The notes beneath the pieces were generated by a model. It was given only the letters and a program-made list of their open reading frames with translations, did not search any database and had not been told where the DNA came from. Shown here in pieces: positions 49,001-58,535 of a stretch of 64,000 nt of DNA. The position numbers and the translations under genes were made by a program. Location of the stretch: contig NMUJ01000007.1 in assembly GCA_002256535.1 (NCBI GenBank), positions 4,001 through 68,000 of the forward strand, given 5' to 3'. How positions within the stretch are numbered: the stretch's first letter is position 1; each line of letters opens with the position of its first letter. The stretch comes from Caldifarciminota bacterium 4484_18. Lineage in GTDB: Bacteria > Hydrothermota > UBA3073 > NMUJ01.

Positions 49001-50343
49001 AATGGAACGCAGCCGCTGAGAAGCTATTCGGCTATAAAGCTGAAGAAGCAATAGGTAAACAGCTTGACGACCTTATAGCTAAATTTGGCCTTGACACTTT
49101 CAAAGAGGCGACTGGTTACACACGAGAGATATTAAAAGGTAAACCCGTTGTAGCTGAAACTATAAGGTGCCGTAAAGATGGTACCCCTGTAAATGTTGCG
49201 ATGTCAGCTACCCCGATTATAATGAATGATAAGATTATCGGCGTTATAGCCACATACGTTGATATAACTGATAGGGTTAAGCTCGAACGTGCGCTACGTG
49301 AATCAGAGGAACGCTATCGTAAGTTGGTTGAAACCATCGATGAAAGCGTATGTCTTCTATATAAAAACAAGATAGTCTTTTCCAACCCTGCTTTTGAGAA
49401 GCTTACTGGTTACATAAAGGATGAGATACAGTTGATGGACATTTACGATATACTACCATCTTATGATGAACTTATATCGAAATCCACACAACAGCATGAA
49501 ATGCAATTGATCACAAAGTTCAACACCGTAAGGATCGTGAAGGCTACCTTAACACCCATTAAATTAGGAAATAAAACGTTCACTCTGCTCACCCTGCATG
49601 ATATAACACCTCAGAAAGAGGCTGATCGCATGAAGTCGGCGTTTATTGCAAACATCTCACATGACATAAGGACACCACTGGCATCGGCTAAGGAAGCGAT
49701 ATCGCTCCTACTCGATGGTGTCGTGGGTGAGCTATCCGATGCACAACGCCGGTTCTTATCAATAGCGATTGAGAATATAGACTCACTTAATTCGCTTCTT
49801 AACGAATTGCTTGAAGTTTCAAGACTTGAGAGCCACAAACTTTCATATGAATATAAACTTATAACAATTGAACCAATTATAGAAAAAGTGATAGAATCAC
49901 AATCACCAATAGCCAACCGCAAACATATTGAAATAGTGAAGAATCTGAACCCCACACCCGCAATCTATGCTGACCCTATCCGCATTAGACGAGTGGTATT
50001 CAATATCGTCTCAAATGCGATAAAGTTCACCTCCGAAGGCGGTCGTGTGGAGATATCCACCTGCACTGTAGATGAAAATTCACCGATAGTCAAGCAACAT
50101 AGCCTAACACCTAAAAAGTACGTGCTGGTATCTGTATCCGATACGGGTCCTGGTATAGCACCTGAAGATATGAAGCGCATATTTAAGCGGTTTGTCAAAC
50201 TTGATAACACTACACCCCATGTAGGTGTAGGGTTAGGTCTATCAATATCGAAGGAGATAGTTGAAGCACATGGTGGTAAAATCTGGGTAGAAAGTGAATT
50301 AGGTAAAGGTAGCACATTTTCATTCCTAATACCTGCAGCATGA
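46063..50343 (+). CDS. Multi-PAS/GAF sensor histidine kinase
   Basis: 1426 residues, no transmembrane segment, so cytoplasmic. Domain order by eye: two PAS (~8-250), two GAF (~265-420 and ~425-580), then about five PAS domains (~590-1180), recognisable from repeated GKxxxxxxHPDD-like and VxxxxDIT(E/D/R) ends. Kinase core: [16 protein letters not shown] with phospho-accepting His at ~1201, N box [10 protein letters not shown] at ~1316, G1 DTGPGIAP and G2 GVGLGLSI. The response regulator gene follows with overlap. Lying inside the pilus locus it probably adjusts pilus function to redox, small-ligand or energy signals, which is inference. Confidence 0.93.
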   Translation: MKGDTNNIIPMLLEISPHNFMLLDNTGKILQISKAVERSLGYKSNSIVGKNFATLIPKKYHKAFIDTLDKRTNSTLMLEVKSHAGNLIPVELSLLWLPTKEPQILLNLRDVSELNRLENMLVSLRRKYISRYRFYRKLLEICPVGVIELDSHLRIVYENPEMKRILGVPPGEESSAIGMDIRELPSVKETGLSELFDDLLKGKKIQKIGWFKSIYERESHLLLTGIPVVEDGKFQGAVLFIEDLTELKRSEEQRRKQIESVLNITGKLLLERDLNKLLQLICDTITNELGWRQVILSLRDYDTMTSRPVAVAGYDAKTVAESRSYYIDHTHWEELKKYPSKLYITPVKEITPGGWHEKDLLLIPIYGKDDKILGFISPDNPVTGKRPTLEDIKLLEIFADQAAIAIENLRKIELFLQTSTLINLGIGLKETLEKIIDAIVEIMGSCCCSLRLVDKDRNVLVTKVVRGLGKEYLKYRKEVPIGKHSYDISGLAAMDGKIHYVRDLSKLGLPREVEEHIIKKYNLKSYIAIPIKAGKEVLGVASVMLHECKEFAEDELKLLSVFTEQAALAITKARMYDMVKESEKKYRVMFESTGTAMMVLEEDTTISMVNAEFEKLSGYSRAEIEGKMSWTVFVHPDDVERMKRYHYERRKKGGKAPGNYEFRFIDRHGNLKYMYITVSMIPGTKQSIASLIDITELKRAEEALRESEARYMDLYDNAPDMYFTIAEDGTILSVNRLGAEMLGYKKEELIGKHISIIFHPDDAPLVERQIDEILRKKEGVSKLEFRKVRKDGSIMYVSERASVHCGPQGKRVVRIICRDITKRKQIEKELKSRKEFLQTILDSTPDLIFTVKKDGTIGFANKRLREILGYELDEVKGRHFFEAVPKELHPYMQKKWEEVQNGISGVYETKVIKKDGSIVDCLVSHVPLTGMDEYVAILKDVSELKHIQQELELRKLYLESLINSAPNAIITQDNEGRVCEWNAAAEKLFGYKAEEAIGKQLDDLIAKFGLDTFKEATGYTREILKGKPVVAETIRCRKDGTPVNVAMSATPIIMNDKIIGVIATYVDITDRVKLERALRESEERYRKLVETIDESVCLLYKNKIVFSNPAFEKLTGYIKDEIQLMDIYDILPSYDELISKSTQQHEMQLITKFNTVRIVKATLTPIKLGNKTFTLLTLHDITPQKEADRMKSAFIANISHDIRTPLASAKEAISLLLDGVVGELSDAQRRFLSIAIENIDSLNSLLNELLEVSRLESHKLSYEYKLITIEPIIEKVIESQSPIANRKHIEIVKNLNPTPAIYADPIRIRRVVFNIVSNAIKFTSEGGRVEISTCTVDENSPIVKQHSLTPKKYVLVSVSDTGPGIAPEDMKRIFKRFVKLDNTTPHVGVGLGLSISKEIVEAHGGKIWVESELGKGSTFSFLIPAA

Positions 50344-50729
50344 TGGCTAACAAATATCGTATATTAGTGATTGAGGACGAACCTCAGATGGTGGAGTTGC
50401 TCAAAATAAGGCTTGAAGCCAACAACTACGAGGTCATAATCGCTTACAATGGTATCGATGGATGGCGTAAATTACGTGCAGAGAAGCCAGATCTCATCTT
50501 ACTCGATGTGATGCTACCCGGTATGGATGGATTTCAGATCTGTAAACTCATCAAGCATCACACTCAATACAGAAATATACCCGTTATAATGTTAACCGCA
50601 CGTACCGATAAGGAAGATATCAAGACCGGTAAAGAAGCGGGTGCCGATGCGTATATTGCCAAACCATTTGATGCAAATATTTTATTACAGAAAATACGTG
50701 AACTCCTTGGGGGTGGCTATGAAAGATAA
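50340..50729 (+). CDS. Single-domain response regulator (CheY-like receiver)
   Basis: 129 residues, only a receiver domain: [11 protein letters not shown] (acidic pocket), [13 protein letters not shown] with the phosphorylated Asp at about 55, VIMLTAR (Thr switch), and [13 protein letters not shown] with the conserved Lys. No DNA-binding or enzyme domain, so it probably acts by protein contact, as CheY/PilG-like proteins do. It overlaps the kinase upstream and pilB downstream, suggesting coupled translation and a direct target in the pilus motor. Confidence 0.93.
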   Translation: MMANKYRILVIEDEPQMVELLKIRLEANNYEVIIAYNGIDGWRKLRAEKPDLILLDVMLPGMDGFQICKLIKHHTQYRNIPVIMLTARTDKEDIKTGKEAGADAYIAKPFDANILLQKIRELLGGGYER

Positions 50730-52680
50730 GCCAAAACCCGAAGACCTCGAACGTGCATATGGTGTGCCATTTGTTGAGTTAAGTAAATTCTCGCTCAACC
50801 CCACATTGATAAAGATGTTTGACGAACATACATTACGTAAGCTTAAATTCATACCATTATTCAAATCTGGTAACACACTCGCCGTTGCTATGGTGAACCC
50901 TTCTGATGTTAAGACGATCGACGAAATAGCACGTATGACTAATATGGAGATAGAACCCATGGTATGTGATGAACGTGAACTACACAATGTACTGAATAGC
51001 ATATTCATAGATTCACAACCAGCAACCCCACCTACAGTTAAGCCATCGATGGGGTCGGATCATTTCACTGTGGTTGACACCAAAGGTAAGACCACAGATG
51101 ATGTGGACAAACTAATAGCTGACGAACTCGAATCCAAATACGGTGTACCATTTGTTAGGTTGTCCGACTTTATGATAGAACCATCACTTGTGAAGATGTT
51201 TGGTGAAGATACCTTACGGCGGTTGAAATTCATCCCGCTTTTTAAGTCAGATAATGTATTGACAATAGCGATGGTAAACCCCTCAGACGTAAAAGCTATA
51301 GATGAGATACGACGGTTGGCCAATATGGATATCGAAACAATGGTATGTGAGGAAGATGACCTCGAACAAACATTAAATACTATCTTTTCACCTATAAAAA
51401 GTGAATCACGCTGGCGCTACATATCAGCTGATGAATTAAAGAAGCAAGTAGAGGAGGAGCCCACAATCTCCGAGAAGATAGAAGTAAAACCTGAACCCCT
51501 ACCCCAGGAGGTGTTACCAGAAGTAATCGCCGAAGATGCTGAAGTCATCCGGTATCTTAACGAGCTACTCACACGTGCCGTACGTGAACGTGCAAGTGAC
51601 TTACACATCGAACACACTCAAGACGGTATCGCAATAAGGATACGTGTAGATGGTATACTGCACTTGATGCGACAACCACCATCACATATCCATAACGCCA
51701 TTATACCGCGTATAAAGGTGATGAGCAATCTCAACATTGCTGAACATAGGATACCACAAGATGGTAGGTGTAGCTTTGTTGTCGATGGTAAAGAAGTTGA
51801 CCTACGTATATCTACATTACCTACGATATATGGTGAAAGTGCCGTCATACGTATACTGGATAAATCTACCGGCTTGTTATCAGTAGAGGAGCTTGGCTTA
51901 TCATCCAATGAATTGGAACTGTTCGAAAAGCTGCTCAGCATCCCATACGGGATGATACTTGTTACGGGGCCAACAGGTTCAGGTAAGACAACCACCTTAT
52001 ATGCGATGTTGAGACGCTTGATATCCACAGAGAAGAACATTGTAACAATTGAAGATCCTGTCGAGTACCGCATACCGGGTATCCGACAGACACAAGTTAA
52101 CATAAGAGCTGGCTACACATTTGCTAACGGGTTACGTGCAATATTGCGACAGGATCCTGACATCGTTATGGTGGGTGAGATACGTGATAAGGAAACCGCC
52201 AACATAGCTGTACATGCAGCACTTACAGGGCATCTGGTGTTGAGTACACTTCACACAAACGATGCACCTGGTGCATTGCCCAGGTTGATCGATATGGGTG
52301 TGGAGCCATTCCTCGTAGCGTCATCTGTTGTAGGTGTAATCGCACAACGTCTGATACGTAAGATATGTCCACGTTGCCGTGAACCATTTACACCGTCGCC
52401 TGAGCTCATAGAAGCTGAAAATCTACCCCCAAACGTGACACTACATCGTGGAAAGGGTTGCAACTACTGTCGTCGTACAGGTTATCGTGGTAGAACAGGT
52501 GTCTTTCAGATCATGCTCGTGGATGATAAAATACGTAATCTGGTGGTATCCAAAGCACCTGCAAGCGAGATCGCTCAATCTGCAACTGCCAACGGTATGC
52601 TGTCATTACGCGAATCCGGTATGCAGAAAGTATTTGACGGTATCACAACACTTGAAGAAGTTTTAAGGGTAACACAATGA
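50719..52680 (+). CDS. pilB: Type IV pilus/type II secretion assembly ATPase with duplicated N-domain
   Basis: 653 residues from ATG 50719 (GGGGGTGG upstream; overlaps the receiver gene by 11 bases). Two near-identical MshEN/T2SSE-N domains lie in tandem: YGVPFVELSKFSLNPTLIK ... LKFIPLFKSGNTLAVAMVNP at ~12-90 and YGVPFVRLSDFMIEPSLVK ... LKFIPLFKSDNVLTIAMVNP at ~138-215. The motor follows: ASDLHIE, Walker A GPTGSGKTTTLYAM at ~417, DIVMVGEIRD at ~480, and a C4 zinc site (CPRC, CNYCRRTGYRGRTG). It powers pilus extension. MshEN domains bind cyclic-di-GMP in some ATPases; binding here is not shown. Confidence 0.95.
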   Translation: MKDKPKPEDLERAYGVPFVELSKFSLNPTLIKMFDEHTLRKLKFIPLFKSGNTLAVAMVNPSDVKTIDEIARMTNMEIEPMVCDERELHNVLNSIFIDSQPATPPTVKPSMGSDHFTVVDTKGKTTDDVDKLIADELESKYGVPFVRLSDFMIEPSLVKMFGEDTLRRLKFIPLFKSDNVLTIAMVNPSDVKAIDEIRRLANMDIETMVCEEDDLEQTLNTIFSPIKSESRWRYISADELKKQVEEEPTISEKIEVKPEPLPQEVLPEVIAEDAEVIRYLNELLTRAVRERASDLHIEHTQDGIAIRIRVDGILHLMRQPPSHIHNAIIPRIKVMSNLNIAEHRIPQDGRCSFVVDGKEVDLRISTLPTIYGESAVIRILDKSTGLLSVEELGLSSNELELFEKLLSIPYGMILVTGPTGSGKTTTLYAMLRRLISTEKNIVTIEDPVEYRIPGIRQTQVNIRAGYTFANGLRAILRQDPDIVMVGEIRDKETANIAVHAALTGHLVLSTLHTNDAPGALPRLIDMGVEPFLVASSVVGVIAQRLIRKICPRCREPFTPSPELIEAENLPPNVTLHRGKGCNYCRRTGYRGRTGVFQIMLVDDKIRNLVVSKAPASEIAQSATANGMLSLRESGMQKVFDGITTLEEVLRVTQ

Positions 52681-53891
52681 CCTACAGATATGTAGCCAAG
52701 AGCTTTTCTGGTCGTGTTATAACCGGTACAATTGAAGCGAATGATATTACCACAGTACGTGAAAATCTCAACAAACTCGGCTTCATACCCATACAGATAA
52801 AGGAAGTACCAGTTCGCAAGGAGAGCAAATTTTCGTTTACAAGTAGGGTGAAAGATGTTGAACTCATCAACCTAACACGTCAGTTCGCAACCCTACATCG
52901 TGCGGGGCTGCCGATGTTAACAATCATACGTACGCTGGCCGAACAGGCTACTAACAGGTACTTAAAATCTGTACTCGAATCCATAGCAAAGGATATCAAC
53001 GAGGGGGTATCACTCTCAGACGCTATGGCAAAACATCCACAAGTATTCTCTAACTATTACGTAAGCTGCATAAAGGCTGGCGAAAAGGGAGGTGTACTCG
53101 ATCAGGTGTTCGACCAGCTACTTGTGTTACTCGACAGGCAACGCCAAACCCGTAGCGAGATAAAAGCAGCCACCCGCTACCCCATGATGGTCATTTTCGG
53201 TATAATAATTGCATTTGTGGTGCTTGTTGGCTTCGTATTACCAAGGTTTACACAGATGTTTACTGCACTTGGGGTAGAGTTACCCTTACCTGCACGTATA
53301 CTCGTGGGTATCAACTACATGTTTCAACATTACTGGTTTGTGATACTTGGTACAATCGCCGGGCTTGCACTCATATGGTGGCTATGGATAAACTCACCAC
53401 CGGGTCGCATGTGGTGGGATAGGATAAAGTTAAGGTTACCACTGGTTGGACGTATCATATATTACGATCTTATGACGAGATTCAGCCGCATGTTCGCTAC
53501 ACTTGACGCAAGTGGTTTACCCATACTTGAGACACTAAACACTGTTGCTACAACCGCTAATAACAAGCACTTTGAGCAACACATCCAATCGATAAGAAAA
53601 TCCGTGTACGATGGTACACCTTTGGCTGAAGCCATGCGTGGTAGTAGGTTGTTTCCACCACTTGTGATCGAAATGATACATGCAGGTGAGGAGTCTGGTT
53701 CGCTCGACGATATGCTGAATAAGGTTGGCGACCATTACGAACGTGAGCTTACATATTCACTAAAGGGGCTTACAGGTATTATTGAGCCAATCCTCACAGT
53801 TATACTTGGTGGTGTGATCGTCTTCTTCTTTCTTGCAGTATTTCTACCATACCTCAACTTGCTACAGGGTATCTCCGCTGGTGCATATTGA
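52677..53891 (+). CDS. pilC: Pilus inner-membrane platform protein PilC/GspF
   Basis: 404 residues with two GspF domains, each starting with the characteristic FTRQFATLHRAGLPML-like sequence (LTRQFATLHRAGLPMLTII and MTRFSRMFATLDASGLPILE) and three membrane segments. AGEKGGVLDQVFDQL and AGEESGSLDDMLNKVGDHYE are the family signatures. It couples the PilB/PilT ATPases to the pilus base. Overlaps pilB by four bases. Confidence 0.95.
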   Translation: MTYRYVAKSFSGRVITGTIEANDITTVRENLNKLGFIPIQIKEVPVRKESKFSFTSRVKDVELINLTRQFATLHRAGLPMLTIIRTLAEQATNRYLKSVLESIAKDINEGVSLSDAMAKHPQVFSNYYVSCIKAGEKGGVLDQVFDQLLVLLDRQRQTRSEIKAATRYPMMVIFGIIIAFVVLVGFVLPRFTQMFTALGVELPLPARILVGINYMFQHYWFVILGTIAGLALIWWLWINSPPGRMWWDRIKLRLPLVGRIIYYDLMTRFSRMFATLDASGLPILETLNTVATTANNKHFEQHIQSIRKSVYDGTPLAEAMRGSRLFPPLVIEMIHAGEESGSLDDMLNKVGDHYERELTYSLKGLTGIIEPILTVILGGVIVFFFLAVFLPYLNLLQGISAGAY

Positions 53892-53916
53892 CATACAACA
53901 AAGTTAGTTATATTAA
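53888..53916 (+). promoter_or_regulatory. Promoter of pilin genes
   Basis: TTGACA (53888-53893) with TATATT (53909-53914, 15-base spacer) or TATTAA (53911-53916, 17-base spacer). A leader of about 50 bases ends in AAAGGAGG before ATG 53971. Separate, strong expression of pilins from inside the operon is plausible. Confidence 0.6.
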
Positions 53917-53970
53917 GCTATGCATGTACAGAAAACAAGCAATACCAATAAGCTATAAAAAGGAGGTAGC

Positions 53971-54429
53971 ATGAAGCTACTAAAACGTAATGAGGGGTTT
54001 ACCCTCATTGAGCTTATCATGGTGATAGTGATCATCGGTATCCTCGCAGCGGTGGTGATACCGAGATATTTCGGGTTACAGACACGAGCACGTAGGGCAG
54101 CATTCGAAGGCACTGTAGGAGCACTACGTAGCGGTATACAGGCATTCCACTACAATGCGCTGATACACGAAGAGACAGGTGACACTGTATTCGGTACCGG
54201 TGCAGCCGCTGGTTCCACGTACATTTTCTCGGCAAATGTATTATGGCCAGAAAGGCTCGACGGTGCACCAGATAATGCTACAGCCAGCGACAGCGTTCCA
54301 TTCTTCTGGATAGTGCTTGACCCACCCATCACGAAGGATTGGACGAAAGTGAACGATACCACGTACATAGGGCCAGGTAGTATTGATACATTTTACTATC
54401 ATCCCAACGACGGTACAATAACCTATTAA
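53971..54429 (+). CDS. Type IV pilin-like protein (probable major pilin)
   Basis: 152 residues. Prepilin leader MKLLKRNEG followed by the cleavage/methylation site FTLIELIMVIVIIGILAAVV with the conserved Glu5. The C-terminal ~115 residues form a small globular head (VPFFWIVLDPP, TKDWTKVNDTTYIG). Strong AAAGGAGG and its own promoter suggest it is the most abundant of the three pilins. Confidence 0.88.
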   Translation: MKLLKRNEGFTLIELIMVIVIIGILAAVVIPRYFGLQTRARRAAFEGTVGALRSGIQAFHYNALIHEETGDTVFGTGAAAGSTYIFSANVLWPERLDGAPDNATASDSVPFFWIVLDPPITKDWTKVNDTTYIGPGSIDTFYYHPNDGTITY

Positions 54430-54430
54430 T

Positions 54431-54886
54431 ATGTATGATCGTGTTGGGTTTACGCTGACTGAGCTACTGATGGTGATCGTATTACTCGGTATACTTGCGG
54501 CATTTGTTGCCCCACGCATGTTTAGGCTACACGAGGCAGCTCGTATCAATACCACTAAAGAAGAGCTACTACAGCTACGACGTGCAATAGTTGGCAATCC
54601 CGACGCCATAAGCGGGGGGCAATACACCGATGTAGGTTATCTCGGTGATGTAGGTAGCCCCCCGCCTAACCTTGAAGCACTCGCCCGTAAGCCTGACAAC
54701 GTACCTGAATGGAACCCCTACACACGTATCGGCTGGCATGGCCCCTATATTGATACACTTGCAGGCGACTACCTGCACGATGCGTGGGGTAACGAATACA
54801 TCTACGACCCCGATCGTCGCATAATAAGAAGTAAAGGTCCTGATGGTATAAACGATACCGACGACGATATAATTGTTGGGTTTTAA
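54431..54886 (+). CDS. GspG-like pseudopilin
   Basis: 151 residues. Short leader MYDRVG then FTLTELLMVIVLLGILAAFV. The head has the type II pseudopilin signature: GWHGPYIDTLAGDYLHDAWG and YIYDPDRRIIRSKGPDG followed by INDTDDDI, a likely calcium-binding end as in GspG. It starts one base after the previous pilin's stop region. Confidence 0.9.
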   Translation: MYDRVGFTLTELLMVIVLLGILAAFVAPRMFRLHEAARINTTKEELLQLRRAIVGNPDAISGGQYTDVGYLGDVGSPPPNLEALARKPDNVPEWNPYTRIGWHGPYIDTLAGDYLHDAWGNEYIYDPDRRIIRSKGPDGINDTDDDIIVGF

Positions 54887-54887
54887 G

Positions 54888-56021
54888 ATGCTTAGGAAAA
54901 TTAAAAATAGTGAAGGGTTTACACTTGCTGAACTACTCGTAGTTATTGTAATACTGGGCATCATAGCTGCAGTAGCTACACGTTCGGTTATAGGTGCCTT
55001 ACAACAGGGTCGTACACAGGCGACCATGAAAGAGATGGAATCCATAGCACATGCTATAGTGGGTAACCCCGACCTTATCGCAAACGGTGAACGTATCGAC
55101 TTTGGCTTCGTTGGCGATGTTGGTAGGTTACCGAATTCACTTAATGAGCTTGTCCAAGATCCAGGTGACCCCAACTGGCATGGCCCATACTTAGATGTAC
55201 CGTTTGCAGGTGATACCCATGGCTACAGGTACGATGCGTGGGGAGAGGAATATAGCTATGATAATAATAACCTTACACTCACAAGTGTAGGTGGCCCCGA
55301 CACCATAGTATACAGAATAGCATCCAGCCATTCAGATATACTCAATAACCACATACTTGTAACAGTTGTCGATCGTGCTGATAACCCACCCGGTGCAGCA
55401 CATGATTCGATAACCATCTCACTGTATCGTGCACCTGATGGAATTTTTGAGAATTCCCTACAACCCACCCCCCACGGTATAGCAGATTTTGACTCAGTAA
55501 CCATCGGTAGATACTATCTACGTGCTATGTATGGCAGTGATACAGTAGTAAAGGTCGTAACCGTACCACCACGTGCTATGGTTGATGTCACTGTGAGGTT
55601 CGTCAATGCATCCTGGGTATCTACAGCGGGTGCTGGTAACCTCGTCTACGTTGATGGTACAGCTCGAGCATTTCCAGTGTTGGGACGTGATAATGTCAGA
55701 TTTGAAATACGTAACGTATCATCTGATACCATATATTACACCTCCATGTGTTGCACATACGATGAGACCGCATGGTACGAACGTGTAAGGATTGACGGCT
55801 TCACAGTATGGAATTATGGTGGCGGTTCACGTGCAGCCAGTGGCCAAACCATATCACTTACAGGTAACCGCTACATACCACCCAGTGCTGTAGATACAAT
55901 ACAAATACGCAATTTCCGCGATAACATACTTGGGTTCGCATTTCCAGTTGATATGCGTGGTGCAAACTTTACGGTCCAATTTAACGATGGTTCAATAGTT
56001 AGGTTCACGGTACCATTCTAA
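54888..56021 (+). CDS. Large GspG-like pseudopilin with extra C-terminal beta domain
   Basis: 377 residues from ATG 54888. Leader MLRKIKNSEG, then FTLAELLVVIVILGIIAAVA. Residues ~30-130 repeat the GspG pattern (NWHGPYLDVPFAGDTHGYRYDAWGEEYSYD) and are clearly paralogous to the preceding pilin. The remaining ~240 residues are beta-rich with two Ig-like stretches (VPPRAMVDVTVRFVNASW, NVRFEIRNVSSDTIYY) and are unlike common pilins; they may expose an adhesive or substrate-binding head at the fibre tip. Downstream pilM overlaps by one base. Confidence 0.85.
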   Translation: MLRKIKNSEGFTLAELLVVIVILGIIAAVATRSVIGALQQGRTQATMKEMESIAHAIVGNPDLIANGERIDFGFVGDVGRLPNSLNELVQDPGDPNWHGPYLDVPFAGDTHGYRYDAWGEEYSYDNNNLTLTSVGGPDTIVYRIASSHSDILNNHILVTVVDRADNPPGAAHDSITISLYRAPDGIFENSLQPTPHGIADFDSVTIGRYYLRAMYGSDTVVKVVTVPPRAMVDVTVRFVNASWVSTAGAGNLVYVDGTARAFPVLGRDNVRFEIRNVSSDTIYYTSMCCTYDETAWYERVRIDGFTVWNYGGGSRAASGQTISLTGNRYIPPSAVDTIQIRNFRDNILGFAFPVDMRGANFTVQFNDGSIVRFTVPF

Positions 56022-57589
56022 TGCCAGTATATCGTCGTAAATCAGGTTTACAAGTAACACCAACCATAGTAAAGTATGTAGTGGTGCGGCCACATCGTCA
56101 TACCTATCGTGTATTACATACCACAAAACTGGCAATAAAAACAGATGCTGACAAATCACGTGCATTTGAGATCATCCGCCGCGGTAATTTTGTTCCATCC
56201 GATAAACTCGTGGTCTCCTATCCAACCGACATACATCATGTGGAGGCAATCTTCCCCAAGCTATCCGATAGGGAATTACTCCATGCAATAGAATTAAATG
56301 CTGAGAAATACCTTACAGATAGACCAGAATCTGTTGCTTATGACTTTAAAGTTACACACAAATTCATAGAGGATCATACCCTAAAACAGCGTGTGTTCAT
56401 TTTCTCACTACCAAAGGATAAACTCGAATCCGAACTCTCATTACTTCATACAGCTCACATATTCCCGTATAGGTTAAGCGATGCATCATTTGCACTTTGG
56501 AACCTCGCTTCATGTACACCTGAGCTACCACCAAACACCTTACTCGTAAACATAGATACAGACTATACGATTATGGTTTACATCCGTGAAGGTAGGTTAT
56601 GGTTCAGCCGCACCATACCGCTTGGTGTATCAAGCTTATTAAAAGACCTTCAATTAACGATAAGCTTACCCGAAGGCCGTGTAGTGGTAATTGACGCCGA
56701 TCGTGCCAGTGAGTTACTTGAGAAATATGGTATACCGGAGCCATCAGATGAGACCACTGAGGAAGGTATACCATTCTCGATGTTCAGAACATTTCATCGT
56801 CCATTTATTGAGAAAATATCTATTGAGCTAAACCGTACCCTTAACTACATATCGTCAACTTTCAATCGCAACATAGATGCTATTTTCATAACCGGTGATG
56901 GTGCCAGCGTCAAAAACCTTGTTCAATCCATATCAGAGGAGTTCACCATCCCTTGCAATGAGTACAACATCGACCGCATATTTCCAGCAGAATCGAAGTC
57001 TACTTTACATGAATTCGCTATACCACTTGGATTCGCAATAGATGTTAATAATGTTAACCTATTACCTCGTGCACTCGAATACGAATGGCATGCTATCCTG
57101 TATCGACGTTATGTTAAACTACTTGCAGTGCTATCAATACCTGTACTAATATCAGTATATGGGTTGTTATACCTTCAAGAGTCTATACTCAAGGAACGTA
57201 TGACTTCACTTTCGATCCAGTATAATAATGCCAAAATTACAGCAAATGAATTCATCTCACTCGTAGAGAGGCGTGACAATCTACGTAAACACTTACAATC
57301 ATTACCAGATGTACCACGTACCCCTCCATATGTTGGGATATTGAAACTTCTATCTAACATTACACCTCCTAATTTGCAGTTGACAAAGCTGGAATTATCC
57401 GATCATCACGTCTTAATCTCAGGTATGGTGGTAGGTACCGATGTGGGGTTGGAATTACAGCTATCACAATTTTTGCTCAACCTTAATCAATCCCCCTACC
57501 TCTCAGCGATCACACTACTGAATAAATCACACACCTCCATTGATAGAATTCCTTGCCTGATATTCGACATAGAGTGTGAGATAAAATGA
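56021..57589 (+). CDS. pilM: PilM-PilN fusion (GspL-like) assembly protein
   Basis: 522 residues. Residues ~1-345 are an actin-like PilM cytoplasmic domain (TIVKYVVVRP, ELLHAIELNAEKYL, TLLVNIDTDYTIMVYIREGRLWFSRTIPLG, IFITGDGASVKNLV). Then VNLLPRALEYEW, the normal N-terminus of PilN, a transmembrane helix (LLAVLSIPVLISVYGLLYL, ~368-386), a coiled coil, and a periplasmic PilN domain. In most pilus systems PilM and PilN are separate; in type II secretion GspL combines both. The join at the exact PilN start could be natural or a deletion product. Confidence 0.85.
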   Translation: MPVYRRKSGLQVTPTIVKYVVVRPHRHTYRVLHTTKLAIKTDADKSRAFEIIRRGNFVPSDKLVVSYPTDIHHVEAIFPKLSDRELLHAIELNAEKYLTDRPESVAYDFKVTHKFIEDHTLKQRVFIFSLPKDKLESELSLLHTAHIFPYRLSDASFALWNLASCTPELPPNTLLVNIDTDYTIMVYIREGRLWFSRTIPLGVSSLLKDLQLTISLPEGRVVVIDADRASELLEKYGIPEPSDETTEEGIPFSMFRTFHRPFIEKISIELNRTLNYISSTFNRNIDAIFITGDGASVKNLVQSISEEFTIPCNEYNIDRIFPAESKSTLHEFAIPLGFAIDVNNVNLLPRALEYEWHAILYRRYVKLLAVLSIPVLISVYGLLYLQESILKERMTSLSIQYNNAKITANEFISLVERRDNLRKHLQSLPDVPRTPPYVGILKLLSNITPPNLQLTKLELSDHHVLISGMVVGTDVGLELQLSQFLLNLNQSPYLSAITLLNKSHTSIDRIPCLIFDIECEIK

Positions 57590-58125
57590 AAGCATACGAA
57601 CGTCGTACCACTATCGTACTAATTTTGCTAATAGTAGTGATAATAGGTGGCGCATTTTACTTTTTCCTTATACCTAAAATGCGTTCGATCAACACCTTAC
57701 AGGCTAAAGTGACCACACTTTCGAGAAGACTTTCCGAAGTACGTCACTATCGTGATGAACTTAACCCACTCCGTGACGAAGTTAACCGCTTATCTGCACA
57801 ACTTACACTTACCGAATCGCGTTTCATAACGGGCGAACAGGTGCTTACAGTTATCAATGAGATCGCCGATTCGGCCAGATCCTACCACTTACGATTAGTA
57901 AATATAGAGCCACCCGATATCAACCTAATCAGTGATGGTAGAAGCGGCAGCCTACCTGTACATTTTAGGTTATATGGGCGCTTTATACAAATAGGTAAGT
58001 TTATCGAACAGCTTGAAAATCTCCAATACGCTATCACTATAAGGGAGATTAAGATATCGTCATCACCTGACCTCTATCCACAGGTATTGGCAGAAATAAC
58101 TTTTGACTTATATAAATTAAGATGA
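57586..58125 (+). CDS. pilO: PilO-like inner-membrane alignment protein
   Basis: 179 residues: one N-terminal transmembrane helix (IVLILLIVVIIGGAFYFFLI), a coiled coil (LQAKVTTLSRRLSEV) and a periplasmic ferredoxin-like domain ending FDLYKLR. Partner of PilN in the inner-membrane ring. Identified mainly by position and plan. Confidence 0.85.
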   Translation: MKAYERRTTIVLILLIVVIIGGAFYFFLIPKMRSINTLQAKVTTLSRRLSEVRHYRDELNPLRDEVNRLSAQLTLTESRFITGEQVLTVINEIADSARSYHLRLVNIEPPDINLISDGRSGSLPVHFRLYGRFIQIGKFIEQLENLQYAITIREIKISSSPDLYPQVLAEITFDLYKLR

Positions 58126-58535
58126 CACGTAAATTGTTACTTATAGTGCTGCTGGGTGCGTTAGGTTATGCGGTATATGTGTGGTTTATGAAACCACCAT
58201 CCAGCAGAAAATTAGCCTTTAAACCCACTCCGAAAAAGCCTCCAACAGAGCTAAAACTTCATGAGGAGCCAACTCCATCCGTTAAATACGTTGAATATAG
58301 TTGGGACGAAGATCCATTTGCAAAGTTATCAACGGTTTCACCTACATTATCTCAAGGGGCACAATTACAACTACGTGGCATACTCTGGGATAATAAAGGA
58401 GGTCTTGCCATGATAAACGATAATTTAGTAAAAGTAGGTGACACCATCGGTGGTTGGCATGTGATACGTATCACCCCTTCATACGTGATCCTCAAACAGG
58501 GTGAAATGGAGATAAAACTAACTCCTACAGAATGA
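58122..58535 (+). CDS. pilP: PilP-like pilus lipoprotein/linker
   Basis: 137 residues. N-terminal membrane anchor (LLLIVLLGALGYAVYVWF), proline-rich linker, then a small beta domain: LQLRGILWDNKGGLAMINDNL, VKVGDTIGGWHVIRITPSYVILKQG. This homology-region fold (GspC/PilP) links the inner-membrane ring to the secretin. The lipid cysteine of classical PilP is absent. Confidence 0.78.
   Translation: MTRKLLLIVLLGALGYAVYVWFMKPPSSRKLAFKPTPKKPPTELKLHEEPTPSVKYVEYSWDEDPFAKLSTVSPTLSQGAQLQLRGILWDNKGGLAMINDNLVKVGDTIGGWHVIRITPSYVILKQGEMEIKLTPTE

Noticed and set aside
50340..52680. Receiver-PilB fusion
   Set aside because: The two genes overlap by 11 bases in different frames and each has its own start and stop; they are separate proteins.
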